Of a DNA stretch of 64,000 nucleotides, positions 54,791 through 63,934 are shown piece after piece. The notes under the pieces were generated by a model. That model saw only the letters and a program-made list of their open reading frames with translations. It searched no databases and had not been told where the DNA came from. This DNA is from RDYZ01 sp964518905. GTDB lineage: Bacteria; Cyanobacteriota; Cyanobacteriia; Cyanobacteriales; Geitlerinemataceae. The DNA is taken from the NCBI GenBank assembly GCA_964518905.1, contig CAZFJL010000020.1:8835-72834 (forward strand), read 5' to 3'. How positions within the stretch are numbered: position 1 is the first letter of the stretch; the number at the start of each line of letters is the position of its first letter. A program made the translations under genes and the position numbers.

Positions 54791-56332
54791 TTACACACCG
54801 ATCGCGTCCAGCATCGCCAAGTGTTGCCCCACCGTCGCCAGGGAATTGGCGACGATCGTACCGCTAGCGGCCACCGCCGGGAGACCAATACCGGGAAAGG
54901 TCGAATCACCGCAACACCACAGCCCCGCGATCGGTGTCGTTTGTGCCGGGAACCATTGTTCGCCCGCCTTAAGCGCAGGGCCATAGGTTCCGCGATCGCG
55001 CCGCAGAAATCGGCTATGGGTGACCGGTGTACCGACTAGCTCTAACTCAACGCGATCGCGAATATCGGGGATGACCCGCTCCAGCGCCTGCCACATGATT
55101 TGCGATCGCTGGTGTTTCAGATCGCGATAGGTGTCACTCTGGCGATCGAGGCCATCCCATAAATCCAGCGGCTCATTGCCTGGAGTGTAGACATGGATCG
55201 CATGTTTACCCAGTGGCGCGAGGGACGGATCAAGCACAGACGGAATCGAGATCAGCACGACATTTTGCTCGGCAGCGACCCCGCGTTCCCAGTCATTTAC
55301 AACGATGTAATGACACTGCAAATCCGCTAGATCGGTGGCATCAATACCCAGGTGTAAATGCATAAAGCTATCGCACTGGGGCAGGTCGGCGCGATCGCGC
55401 TTAAACTCCACCAGCTTCGTTAATTTCGGCGCATCCGGCAGCAGGCGCAGCGTATCCCAAATCGACGCATTCGACACCACCGCTTTTGTCGCCCGAATCG
55501 TTTCACCACCCCGCAGCCGCACGCCCGTCGCCCGATCGCCGTCCAGCTCGATCGCCTCCACGTGCGCGTTCAGCCGCAGTTCGCCGCCCCGTTTCGTCAC
55601 GCCACGCACCAGCGCCTCGACGATCGCCCCGACTCCACCGACGGGATACTCCAACACCACCCCCGGTTTGTACCATTCATCAAACATAAACGCCATTTCC
55701 GCCGCGCTTGTGCCGGTGGCAGGCAGACCAGACAGTAGGAAGCACAACAAGTCGAGCCAATTACGAACGAAGCGATCGCGCACCACCCCATTCATGATCG
55801 GCGCAAAGGCTCCGGTAAGTTTAGCGGTGTCAAATAGGTGCGGCAGCAATCGCGGGGCGTAGCGTCCGGCGGTGAGCAGCACACCGGGATCGAGACGGAC
55901 GGCAGCGGGGGGCATGGCGGTGGCGGCATCGGCGAGGGGTTTCATCACCGTTTGCAGGTCGCGCCACTGGTGGACGGCATCGGCTCCGCACAGGCGATCG
56001 ATCACGTCGCAAAATTGATCCGCGCCGACGGTGGTGTCGAAGTCGCCTTCGGGTAGGCGGCAACCCCAGGTGTCGTAGGTATGACAGGGGACGGTTTCGC
56101 CGATCGCGTCGAGGACGTGGCGCAGGGGGTTGCTCGATGGTTGCGACAGGCCGGAGATCAGCGAGGGGCCAGAGTCAAAGGTGTAGCCGTTGCGGGTGAA
56201 GCGGTGGGCTGCGCCGCCAGGGATGCTGTGGCTTTCGCAGACGGTGACGCGGTGGCCGTAGTGGGCGAGGAGGGCGGCGGCGCTGAGGCCACCGATTCCG
56301 CTGCCAATAACAATGATGTCGGTGGTGGTCAT
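54791..56332 (-). CDS. CRTISO/phytoene-desaturase-like FAD-dependent oxidoreductase
   Basis: 513 aa. N-terminal FAD-binding IVIGSGIGGLSAAALLAHYG and ESHSIPGGAAHRFTRNGY, TFDSGPSLISGL, and the family C-terminus GLWCCGDSTFPGIGLPAVAA. It belongs to the carotenoid isomerase/desaturase superfamily. The PCHTYDTWGCRLPEGDF stretch is shared with the CRTISO-like proteins of cyanobacteria and plastids (related to plant At1g57770), which differ from true CrtH and have no settled substrate. So carotenoid work is likely but prolycopene isomerase activity is not shown. Divergent from the AT-rich islet. Confidence 0.85.
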   Translation of the reverse strand: MTTTDIIVIGSGIGGLSAAALLAHYGHRVTVCESHSIPGGAAHRFTRNGYTFDSGPSLISGLSQPSSNPLRHVLDAIGETVPCHTYDTWGCRLPEGDFDTTVGADQFCDVIDRLCGADAVHQWRDLQTVMKPLADAATAMPPAAVRLDPGVLLTAGRYAPRLLPHLFDTAKLTGAFAPIMNGVVRDRFVRNWLDLLCFLLSGLPATGTSAAEMAFMFDEWYKPGVVLEYPVGGVGAIVEALVRGVTKRGGELRLNAHVEAIELDGDRATGVRLRGGETIRATKAVVSNASIWDTLRLLPDAPKLTKLVEFKRDRADLPQCDSFMHLHLGIDATDLADLQCHYIVVNDWERGVAAEQNVVLISIPSVLDPSLAPLGKHAIHVYTPGNEPLDLWDGLDRQSDTYRDLKHQRSQIMWQALERVIPDIRDRVELELVGTPVTHSRFLRRDRGTYGPALKAGEQWFPAQTTPIAGLWCCGDSTFPGIGLPAVAASGTIVANSLATVGQHLAMLDAIGV

Positions 56333-56431
56333 CGTTTACCTTCCCAGTTATAGTGCAACGAAACGGGACAGCAGGCCGTCACTTAAGATTGAGATACAAT
56401 AATCAAAAATATAGCAAGAAACCAGAGTTGT

Positions 56432-57361
56432 ATGCGCCGTCAAATTCTTATTGCAACAAAGACTTACCCTTCTATCAGCCAGAAGTATCGTGAAACAGTT
56501 TGTACTGCGGGAATATTATTGGATAACCCTCTTTTGTCACTCTCCGAAAAGAACATCTGAAACCCTTATTCTTTCGTTCTCACTCTCATTTAGGAAATGC
56601 CTGAAATAACGCAGACTCGTTATCAAATCGGAGAGTGACAGAAGAGGGATAATCAAGAAAAACCTGAGCAATGGATCAGGATTTATCCAATTCGTTTCCG
56701 CTACTTAGATATGGATCAAAGATATCCACGATGGTCTATTATCGAAGCAAATATTGAGCGAAATCCAAAGGATAACCGACACGAAAGTTTTCGTATAGAT
56801 GAGACTTCAATCCGAGTTATTCGCAGGATTGACACAAAGAATAACTGGGAAGAGCGAAAACGACTTTTACTCCCACTACTATCCAACTCAATTGATGAAA
56901 TACAACTCCAAGGTGCTTCTTTGGGACTGATCAAACCGCAGTCAATATACTGTCCTTTTGATGCACCCACAAAACGAGATTGGTCACCAAAACAAAAAGC
57001 CATTCTTGAACAGGAGGACTTGTTTGAGGAATCATTTGATTTAGATAAAATTCCCTATAAATTTGGTTGTGATTTTATAGATTTAGGTGGGAAGCGCCAT
57101 CGTTACAGCACCAGCGACTGGGAGATTTCTCAACTCTATCGAAAGATGTATGAAAATGCCTTAAATAAGGGTGAATCAAAGGACAATAGTGAAAAGGAGG
57201 CACTTGAGAAGGTTCGGCAAAAGCTAAACTCTTTCTTGGAGAGAGATCTTTACTTTATCGTTGGAAATCTTCAAACAAAGCCGAAAACATTTATGGCTAT
57301 CGGACTATTTTATCCACCACGAGTTAGTGTCGAGCAATTAAGTTTATTTCAAAATAAATAA
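56432..57361 (+). pseudogene. DUF488-partner gene interrupted by a MITE
   Basis: Part 1, 56432-56526, encodes MRRQILIATKTYPSISQKY then RETVCTAGILLDN; the frame then enters the MITE and stops at TGA 56558-56560. Part 2 resumes after the element with QEKPEQWIRIYPIRFRYLD, DQRYPRWSIIEANIER and runs to 57361. Removing the 122-bp element and one 4-bp duplication joins the halves in frame into a 267-aa protein. The head KTYPSxSxKYxExVCTAG plus EWIRLYP-type motif is one I associate with an uncharacterised bacterial family often found next to DUF488 proteins. The larger downstream piece could still be made from ATG 56711. DUF488 follows after 9 bp. Base composition is AT-rich and HIP1-free, unlike the neighbours. 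Confidence 0.85.
56527..56648. mobile_element. 122-bp MITE with 21-bp terminal inverted repeats
   Basis: Left end CCCTCTTTTGTCACTCTCCG... (56527-56547), right end ...CGGAGAGTGACAGAAGAGGG (56628-56648); 20 of 21 positions match as inverted repeats. ATAA occurs directly on both sides (56523-56526 and 56649-56652), a 4-bp target duplication. It has no coding capacity. A 4-bp duplication is known for several IS families (for example IS5, IS701, IS1380 groups); I cannot assign the parent. Confidence 0.9.
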
Positions 57362-57370
57362 TTCAAAAAT

Positions 57371-57814
57371 ATGCAAATGAATCACAAGATAGAAGATAAG
57401 AACGTCGAGGTGCAAGAACAAAAAGTCTTCACGTTTGGCTACGGGAATCGATCAAATTACGAAAAATTTGAAGATTACCTGAGTACTCATGAAATTGACC
57501 TCGTTGTAGACGTACGATTGAGTCCTCGTGCTTGGACTCGAATTTGGTATCGAGATCAACTTAAAGCATTCTGTCGATCTCGAAAAGTTCGCTATGTCTC
57601 AGAACCACGACTCGGTAATCTTTCTGGCAAGAAAGACTGGATTCCCCCTAACCAGGAAGAAGCCGATAGTGTCGTAGAAAAGCTCTCAAAAATGGTACGT
57701 AAACGCAACGTTCTTTTTCTCTGCGCTGAACTAAAACCTGAGCGTTGTCACCGCGTGGAAGTCGCAGAGCGCGTAGGTCATCTAGGTCATCAAATGGTAA
57801 CCCACCTAGCTTGA
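57371..57814 (+). CDS. DUF488 domain protein
   Basis: 147 aa. Core motifs of DUF488: FTFGYGNRSNYEKFEDYL, LVVDVRLSPRAWTR, RYVSEPRLGN and the C-terminal LFLCAELKPERCHRVEVA with the conserved Cys and Cys-His. The family's function is not established; members often sit with nucleic-acid or metabolite-repair genes. The 9-bp gap to the upstream fragment suggests an operon that the MITE has damaged. The codon use is AT-rich, a sign of acquisition. M3 (57377) is an alternative start. Confidence 0.85.
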   Translation: MQMNHKIEDKNVEVQEQKVFTFGYGNRSNYEKFEDYLSTHEIDLVVDVRLSPRAWTRIWYRDQLKAFCRSRKVRYVSEPRLGNLSGKKDWIPPNQEEADSVVEKLSKMVRKRNVLFLCAELKPERCHRVEVAERVGHLGHQMVTHLA

Positions 57815-57898
57815 AAAGAATTGAGTCATGATACTGGAGAGACATAAATATTTCCAACAGACATAATTCATTAGGCTTGATAGAGATTGCTGGAGTGA

Positions 57899-59065
57899 TT
57901 ACGAAAACGGTTCCGGCAACGGAGTATTATCCGCCTTCTCGATCGCCTCTGCTGCCTCTAACTCCGCACACAAATCCTGTAAATTTTGGTGCTGCTGACG
58001 CCGCGAAACCCGCCGATACTTATGCCGATCGAGCTTCGGTTCATACTCCTGTTGACCGTCGCGCCCCGTTTTCGATTTGAACTGACTCCCCTGATGCCGC
58101 TCCCGCTCCCGCGCCTCCGCGATCGCCTCCGCCTCGATTAGCATTTCCAAATATAGCTCGTAGCGCTCCCACTCACGGTCGCGCACCACACAATTCGGTT
58201 CCTCGCGATGACGGCAATCGCTGAACTGACAACTTCCCTCCGCGATCGCCTGCCGAATCTCGGGAAAATAGCCCATTAACGGTTCCGGCTCACAATCCAA
58301 CTCCGGCTGGTTGAACCCCGGCGTATCCGTCAATAATCCCCCTTCCGGTAGCTCGAATAGCTCCACATGCCGCGTCGTATGACGACCCCGCTGCAACTTC
58401 CCCGACACCTTCGCAACCCGGAGATGCGCCTCGGGAATTAGGGTATTAATCAGGCTCGATTTCCCGACGCCCGACGGCCCCGAAAGGATCGTCGTATGGC
58501 CGCTCAAACCCGCATGTAACGCATCAATTCCTAGCCCTGTCTCCACACTGATCGCGATCGGCGCGTAGCCCCACGCTGTCAGCCGATCGCACCAGGCTTG
58601 CCGATCCGCATCACTCACCAAATCGCACTTACTGAGACACAACTGCACAACGATTCCCGTCGCTTCTGCCTTGACGAGAAAGCGGCTTAGTTGGTTGGGA
58701 TCGAGCGCCGGTTGGGCGATCGCGAAGACGAGCAGAAGACGATCCGCGTTCGCGACCGGGGGGCGATCGAGCATCGTTTCACGCGGCAACACCACCGAAA
58801 TTGCCCCACGTTCTCCTGGCCAGTCGGCCTCCTCCACGCGGACGCGATCGCCCACCATGACCCGCTGCCCCACCTTCTTTAACCGTGTTCGTCGCGTACA
58901 TAACAGCCAGCGCGTGGGAAACTCTGGCGGGGACATCCCCTCGGGTAAATCCGCCCAGGCATCGATTCGCACATGATAAAAATTGGCCTGAACCGCCAGG
59001 ACGGTTCCGATAAAACACGTGGGGAGTGTTTCTTCTGGCACTTGAGCTGAATCAGGACGGGTCAC
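57899..59065 (-). CDS. rsgA: Ribosome small-subunit-dependent GTPase RsgA
   Basis: A late 30S maturation GTPase, 388 aa. The circularly permuted G domain is seen in order: G4-like LSKCDLV, G1 GPSGVGKSSLINTL, G2 GRHTTRHVELF, G3 DTPGF. An OB fold precedes it (about 20-95) and a zinc finger follows (CQFSDCRHREEPNC). A Lys/Arg/Gln-rich tail extends it by about 50 residues. I start at GTG 59065 because it overlaps the tusA stop as GTGA; the TTG at 59083 is possible but would overlap by 22 bp. Confidence 0.93.
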   Translation of the reverse strand: MTRPDSAQVPEETLPTCFIGTVLAVQANFYHVRIDAWADLPEGMSPPEFPTRWLLCTRRTRLKKVGQRVMVGDRVRVEEADWPGERGAISVVLPRETMLDRPPVANADRLLLVFAIAQPALDPNQLSRFLVKAEATGIVVQLCLSKCDLVSDADRQAWCDRLTAWGYAPIAISVETGLGIDALHAGLSGHTTILSGPSGVGKSSLINTLIPEAHLRVAKVSGKLQRGRHTTRHVELFELPEGGLLTDTPGFNQPELDCEPEPLMGYFPEIRQAIAEGSCQFSDCRHREEPNCVVRDREWERYELYLEMLIEAEAIAEARERERHQGSQFKSKTGRDGQQEYEPKLDRHKYRRVSRRQQHQNLQDLCAELEAAEAIEKADNTPLPEPFS

Positions 59066-59349
59066 GAAGCGGATACCGGGCAACGCACACGCAGGACAAA
59101 ATAATCGTCCTGTTCCAGTAAAGCCTCGATCGCGTAGCCCGCCATCATCAAACTATCGGGAACCTGTTCGACAGGCTCACCGCCATCAATCCAGACCTCA
59201 AGTAGCTGCCCTGGCGACATTTGTTGCAGCCGTAGTTTGGCTCGCACAAAGTTTAGGGGGCAAGGCGTCCCGCGTAAGTCCATGCAGCTATCGGGCGGTG
59301 CTGTTTTCGAGGTGGGTGCGGTCGTGTTCTCGTCGCTCACAGTGCTCAC
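59062..59349 (-). CDS. TusA/SirA-like sulfur carrier protein
   Basis: 95 aa. The TusA fold with LRGTPCPLNFVRAKLRLQQM and a C-terminal DDYFVLRVRC strand. TusA carries persulfide sulfur from cysteine desulfurase to tRNA thiolation and cofactor pathways; its Cys is normally in CPxP, here C-P-L-N, so the second proline is missing. The N-terminal 20 residues are low complexity. It overlaps rsgA by 4 bp, so the two are translationally coupled. A cysteine desulfurase lies about 3 kb away. Confidence 0.88.
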   Translation of the reverse strand: MSTVSDENTTAPTSKTAPPDSCMDLRGTPCPLNFVRAKLRLQQMSPGQLLEVWIDGGEPVEQVPDSLMMAGYAIEALLEQDDYFVLRVRCPVSAS

Positions 59350-59500
59350 AGTTGATGATCGATCGGGGATTTAGAAGCTGAACGCCCCTGGTTTAACCGG
59401 GTGACATGCCCGCTGCTCGATGACATGAATCGCGACATGCGCCGATCTCCCTCCATGGATACGATCGGCAACCTCTGAAAACCTGACGCTAGACCTGATC

Positions 59501-60646
59501 CTATTTATGAAACAGATTATCAAACAGGTTGCCAACGCCCCCTTTACTGAGACCTTTTTCGCCGCGAATTTCAGCAAGTTTCGTCAGTAGCTCACGCTCT
59601 TCGGACGAGATTTTCGTGGGGATTTCGACCTGTACCGTGATGCGGTGATCGCCCCGACTGACGGGATTCCCCAAGCGTGGTACGCCACGACCTTCGAGCG
59701 TGACCACTCGACCGGGTTGGGTTCCCGACGGGATCTCCACATCCACATCACCATCGACGGTTTTCACCGGTAGCGTGCAGCCGAGGATCGCTTGCAGGTA
59801 GCCGATCGAAACGGATGACATCACATCGATGCCTTCACGCTGGAAGCTCGCGTCTTCATTAACGAAGAGGTAAACGTAGAGATCTCCCGGTGGGCCATTG
59901 CGTCGTCCGGCGTCTCCCTCGGACTGCACGCGCAGACGGGTTCCGTTATCAACACCCGCCGGAATCGTGATTTTTAGTTTTTTCGTGACCTGCTTTTGGC
60001 CTTTCCCGCCACAGGCTCCGCATTTGTCCTCGATGACTTGCGCCGTACCGTTACAGGTCGGGCAGACCGAAACTTGGGTAAAGCTGCCAAAGGGGGTGCG
60101 AGTGGCGCGGCGCACCTGACCCGAACCGCTACAGGTCGAGCAAGACGTGGGACGTGTACCCGGTTTTGCGCCGGTTCCGGAACAGGTTTCGCAGGATTCG
60201 AGGTGACTGATGCGAATTTCTTTTTCGCCGCCGAAAACCGCTTCTTTAAAATCAAGCTTGAGGTCGAGGCGTAGATCATCGCCGCGTACGGGGCCGCTAC
60301 GACGACGGGCTTGCTGCTGTTGTGCGCCTGCTGCGCCGCCAAAGCCGCCGAAGAAGCTCTCGAAGATATCGGCAAAACCGCCCATATCGCCCATATCTTG
60401 GTAGCCGCCAGCGCCAGCACCAGCGCCACTGACGCCAGCTTCGCCAAAGCGATCGTAACGCGCTCGGACTTCCGGCTCGGACAGTACTTCGTAAGCGCGA
60501 TTAATTTCTTTAAAGGTATCTTCAGCCCCTGCGTCTTTATTCACGTCAGGGTGATACTTACGGGCTAAACGACGGTAAGCACGCTTGATCTCGTCTTTGT
60601 CGGCGCTGCGAGAAACGCCGAGAAGCTCGTAGTAGTCAGCTGCCAT
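59501..60646 (-). CDS. dnaJ: Chaperone DnaJ, class A
   Basis: 381-aa Hsp40 with all class A parts: J domain 3-65 with the HPD motif (KYHPDVNK), a Gly-rich region (GVSGAGAGAGGYQDMGD), four CxxCxGxG zinc-finger repeats between about 145 and 215 (CETCSGTG, CSTCSGSG, CPTCNGTA, CGACGGKG) and the C-terminal substrate-binding domain. It stimulates DnaK ATPase. Neither dnaK nor grpE is in the window. It starts at ATG 60646; upstream 60647-60925 is noncoding. Confidence 0.97.
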   Translation of the reverse strand: MAADYYELLGVSRSADKDEIKRAYRRLARKYHPDVNKDAGAEDTFKEINRAYEVLSEPEVRARYDRFGEAGVSGAGAGAGGYQDMGDMGGFADIFESFFGGFGGAAGAQQQQARRRSGPVRGDDLRLDLKLDFKEAVFGGEKEIRISHLESCETCSGTGAKPGTRPTSCSTCSGSGQVRRATRTPFGSFTQVSVCPTCNGTAQVIEDKCGACGGKGQKQVTKKLKITIPAGVDNGTRLRVQSEGDAGRRNGPPGDLYVYLFVNEDASFQREGIDVMSSVSIGYLQAILGCTLPVKTVDGDVDVEIPSGTQPGRVVTLEGRGVPRLGNPVSRGDHRITVQVEIPTKISSEERELLTKLAEIRGEKGLSKGGVGNLFDNLFHK

Positions 60647-60925
60647 AGGGTGCGCGATTAGACTTCAGATGATGGACGCTGCTGCCGAAATATTTCGACA
60701 TACACGTTAAATATACAGATAAGGTTAACTCAGTTAGGTCGGTTCCGGTATGCGAAAACGCTGGCTCTTCGGCTGTGATGCTCAGTAAGTGGGGACGATC
60801 GGCCAATCTAGGACGGTTAACCCGACTGAAGGGGACGGGAAACCCGACGATGATCGTGGCTTGGCTTTGTCGTGGGAAGTCGAGGGGCAAAGCTGATGAG
60901 ATCGATGGAGATCTATCTCGTCGGA

Positions 60926-61573
60926 TTATTCTGGCTGGAGAGTTTTACACATGAGGAGCTGGCGTGGCTGATTGAACCAGATGTTGCTGGGTGTTGTCAT
61001 AATTTTTTGAGGTTGGTAGCCCTGTTGTTGGTAGAGCGATCGGGCGGGGGTGTTGTTTTCGAGGACGTGGAGATAAAGGCGGTCGTAGCCCCAGGCGCGA
61101 GCGGTGCGTTCACAGCGATCGAGGAGACGGCTGGCGATCCCAAGACGGCGTGCAGAGGCGATTACGGCCAGATTGGCGATGTAGGGGTATTGCTTTCGGT
61201 TGCGTTGTCCGGCTTGCCCAATTTGCCATGTTTGCCAAAACCAGGGATCGCGACTCCAGGTATCGGAGGGACGAACGGACAGTTCGACCGTGGCGATCGG
61301 GGTACGGTGTTGAGAGGATAAGACTTGACGCTGATCGGGTGTCGTTGGATTATAGGTCGCCAACCAGCAAGCATAGGGCGTTGTACTCGATACAAGGCGG
61401 TGGCGCAGATCGTCATAAAGCGAAAAATGCCACAGAGGTTGGAGTAATGTTTCGACCCAGCCGCCGCGATGAAACCCGAGGGTCAGAACATCGGCGATCG
61501 CGCGAGAATCGTGGGCGGTGGCGCGGTGAATCTGAACGGAGTCGTGATGCACGTTAAAAACAGTGGAGGACAC
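60926..61573 (-). CDS. GNAT-family N-acetyltransferase
   Basis: 215 aa. GNAT fold with acetyl-CoA motif A in YIANLAVIASARRLGIASRLL (R/Q-x-x-G-x-G/A as RRLGIA) and motif B in LYLHVLENNTPARSLYQQQGY. The first 90 residues are less conserved and contain a Trp-rich segment. Similar proteins are common near ribosome or tRNA genes in cyanobacteria but the substrate is unknown. The GTG at 61573 is the assumed start. Confidence 0.88.
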   Translation of the reverse strand: MSSTVFNVHHDSVQIHRATAHDSRAIADVLTLGFHRGGWVETLLQPLWHFSLYDDLRHRLVSSTTPYACWLATYNPTTPDQRQVLSSQHRTPIATVELSVRPSDTWSRDPWFWQTWQIGQAGQRNRKQYPYIANLAVIASARRLGIASRLLDRCERTARAWGYDRLYLHVLENNTPARSLYQQQGYQPQKIMTTPSNIWFNQPRQLLMCKTLQPE

Positions 61574-61733
61574 AATCCGGGTCTGCGTTTCGGTCAGATC
61601 AAGAGTAGGGAGCTACGAACTAAGCTAACGTTGTGATGCTGGCTCTAGATGCTTGAGGAGTGATACGAATCCGACCAAGACATCGTCATGCTGACTATTA
61701 ACCATGTCATTCACATGTGTCGCTTTTGAAATT

Positions 61734-62162
61734 ATGCATCTTACGGCTCCGCTTCTACGACCGATCGCGGCTTCACTCACAGGGGTGATCGCCGGGGGAC
61801 TGGGTGCGATCGCGCCCGGTCTGGCCGAACCGATAATCTACGACTTCACCGTTAACGTGCGTACGGGCAGTTTGGCGGGAAATCACTTTTCGGGAACGTT
61901 TCGCTTCGATCGTGAGGCCATGACAGGAACAGGACGCGAGACGATCGCGGTGGAGGATGGACTGGCGATCAAGATGCAGTTTTATGGAATGTATTTCGGG
62001 GCGGCGGATGATGTGGATTATCCGGAGTTTCCCCAGGTGAATCTTGATGATGGTGAGGTGGAATCCCTCGATTTTTGGGTGGAACCGGGCGATCGGGGTC
62101 GCTGGTGGGATTTGCCGGGATGGGAGATTGAGTTAACGCGTCGGAGCGAGACAGACGGTTAA
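61734..62162 (+). CDS. Small exported protein of unknown function
   Basis: 142 aa from ATG 61734. A signal peptide MHLTAPLLRPIAASLTG to GLAEP is followed by FTVNVRTGSLAGNHFSGTFRFD, a pattern seen in many cyanobacterial secreted proteins, some of which end in a PEP-CTERM anchor; this one has no such anchor. Beta-rich, acidic. The stop overlaps the convergent iscS stop by 4 bp. Confidence 0.7.
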   Translation: MHLTAPLLRPIAASLTGVIAGGLGAIAPGLAEPIIYDFTVNVRTGSLAGNHFSGTFRFDREAMTGTGRETIAVEDGLAIKMQFYGMYFGAADDVDYPEFPQVNLDDGEVESLDFWVEPGDRGRWWDLPGWEIELTRRSETDG

Positions 62163-63343
62163 TTCGTGCCGTCACTGACTGAATGATCGCGTGAACGATC
62201 GCGTAACGGTGGCACGGTGTTGCGGATCAGTGCGGCGACGGTTTCGACCTGGTCGATCGTCGTAAACCGACCCAAGCCGAAGCGGATCGAGGCACGGGCT
62301 AACGCATCTGATCGCCCGATCGCCCGCAACACATGGGACGGTGTCGCCTTGGCCGAGGTGCAGGCCGATCCCGACGATACTGCTACCACGGATTGCAAAG
62401 CGCGTAATAGTCGATCGCCATTCAGCCCGTCAAAGCTGACGTTGAGGTTTCCCGCTAAACGCTGGGTTGGGTGACCGTTGAGCGTGACGCCGCCGAGCGG
62501 TTGGATCGTCTGCCATAGGTGCGATCGCAGTTGTGTTAACCGGGCAGATTCGGTGGGCATTTCCGCAATCGCGATCGTGATCGCCTCCGCCATGCCGACA
62601 ATTTGCGGCGGATACAGCGTCCCCGATCGGAGTCCGCGTTCGTGGCCGCCACCGTGGAGCTGCGGCGCGATCGCCACGCGCGGATTGCGGCGCCGCACGT
62701 AGAGCGCTCCGATGCCTTTTGCGCCGTAGATTTTATGGGCGGTGAGTGACATCAAATCAATCTGGTGGTCGTTCACATTGAGCGGAATTTTGCCGATCGC
62801 CTGAGCCGCGTCAGTGTGGAAATAGACGCCGCGATCGTGGCAAAGCTGACCGATGGCGGCGATCGGTTGCAGCACGCCAATTTCGTTATTCGCCGCCATC
62901 ACCGACACCAGGATCGTGTCAGCTCGCAAGCAATCCGCGACCTGTTGAGCCGTGATTAAACCCGCTGAATCAACCGCCAAATATGTCACTTCAAAACCCA
63001 ACGATTCGAGATACCGACAGGGATCGAGGACGGCGTTATGCTCGGTACAAACGGTGACGATGTGTCGCCCGCGTGACATGTTGGCTTCGGCGCAGCCTTT
63101 GATCGCCAGGTTATTCGCTTCGGTTGCGCCGCTGGTGAAGATAATCTCGTCCGGTTCTGCGCCGATCGCCGCTGCAATTTTTTCCCGTGCCAGGTTGACC
63201 GCTGCATCAGCCTCCCAGCCGTAGAGGTGGGAATTACTGGCGGGGTTGCCGAACTGTTCGCGAAAGTAGGGCAGCATCGCCGCCCAGACGCGATCGTCGA
63301 TCGGGGTGGTGGCGTGGTGGTCAAGATAGATCGGTCGGTTCAT
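62159..63343 (-). CDS. iscS: Cysteine desulfurase (IscS/NifS class I)
   Basis: PLP enzyme of 394 aa that takes sulfur from cysteine for Fe-S clusters and thiolated tRNA. PLP Lys in SLTAHKIYGAKGIG; catalytic Cys in SSGSACTSAKATPSHVL; N-terminus IYLDHHATTPIDDRV; ASNSHLYGWEAD; RSGTLYPPQIVG. The arrangement matches IscS-like rather than SufS. It could supply the TusA-like protein encoded 3 kb upstream. No iscR, iscU or iscA adjoins it. Confidence 0.95.
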   Translation of the reverse strand: MNRPIYLDHHATTPIDDRVWAAMLPYFREQFGNPASNSHLYGWEADAAVNLAREKIAAAIGAEPDEIIFTSGATEANNLAIKGCAEANMSRGRHIVTVCTEHNAVLDPCRYLESLGFEVTYLAVDSAGLITAQQVADCLRADTILVSVMAANNEIGVLQPIAAIGQLCHDRGVYFHTDAAQAIGKIPLNVNDHQIDLMSLTAHKIYGAKGIGALYVRRRNPRVAIAPQLHGGGHERGLRSGTLYPPQIVGMAEAITIAIAEMPTESARLTQLRSHLWQTIQPLGGVTLNGHPTQRLAGNLNVSFDGLNGDRLLRALQSVVAVSSGSACTSAKATPSHVLRAIGRSDALARASIRFGLGRFTTIDQVETVAALIRNTVPPLRDRSRDHSVSDGTN

Positions 63344-63388
63344 ACAACGAACGGGGAACGGTGTTGTTCAACAGTTATCCGCGTGGAA

Positions 63389-63754
63389 CTAGGCCATCAC
63401 TGGAACCTGAACCTCCGTCACATAACTTTGCTGCTCCGTCTCCTCCGCCGTCAGCGGCTGGCGCTCACAATACGCCACAATTACTGCGCCAAATCCCGCC
63501 ATCTCATCCGACGACTCATAGCCCTCAACGTCTGTCACCACCCACTCCGACGGAATCACCCGACGCTCCAGCGCCCCCACAATTTCATGCTTCGTTAGCC
63601 GCTCACCGACACAAACCGTCTCGCCAGGATTCCACGAATATGACTCCTGAATCACGCGAGTATAACTGTCCTGCGTGCCATCCCCCGACGGAACCAATAG
63701 CCAGTCTTGGTCTTCCGCACACAGATAGATGATGAGAGTACCGTTATTCGTCAT
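63389..63754 (-). CDS. Hypothetical protein
   Basis: 121 aa from ATG 63754 (MTNNGTLIIYLCAEDQDWLL). Soluble, acidic, with no motif I recognise; AEDQDWLLVPSGDG and ERLTKHEIVGALERRVIPSEW are its best-ordered parts. A longer frame from 63790 exists. It lies 45 bp upstream of iscS on the same strand and may be cotranscribed with it; whether it works with it is unknown. Confidence 0.6.
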   Translation of the reverse strand: MTNNGTLIIYLCAEDQDWLLVPSGDGTQDSYTRVIQESYSWNPGETVCVGERLTKHEIVGALERRVIPSEWVVTDVEGYESSDEMAGFGAVIVAYCERQPLTAEETEQQSYVTEVQVPVMA

Positions 63755-63808
63755 GAGTTGTGTCCTCGAATGTGGTTTGCTCGCCTTCAAAAATGCAGTC
63801 TGTCGCTA

Positions 63809-63934
63809 GGGGCTGTCATCAATTAAATTTGTAGCCTTGATTCAGCAAGGGTTTCAGCCCCTTTTGTTTTTTGTTGGGTCGGGCGTTCAACAGCTTACCC
63901 CGTAAGGGGTCTGGTGCTAATTGATGACACGCCC
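63809..63934. mobile_element. Family D MITE, copy 2
   Basis: 126 bp, same ends and length as copy 1 at 37958-38083, same orientation, 123 of 126 positions the same, TA on both sides. It lies 54 bp upstream of the hypothetical gene's start. The remaining bases to 64000 show no feature. Confidence 0.85.

Noticed and set aside
54791..56332. Calling this gene crtH (prolycopene isomerase)
   Set aside because: The N-terminal and PCHTYDTW-PEGDF motifs fit the separate CRTISO-like group better; a tree would be needed.
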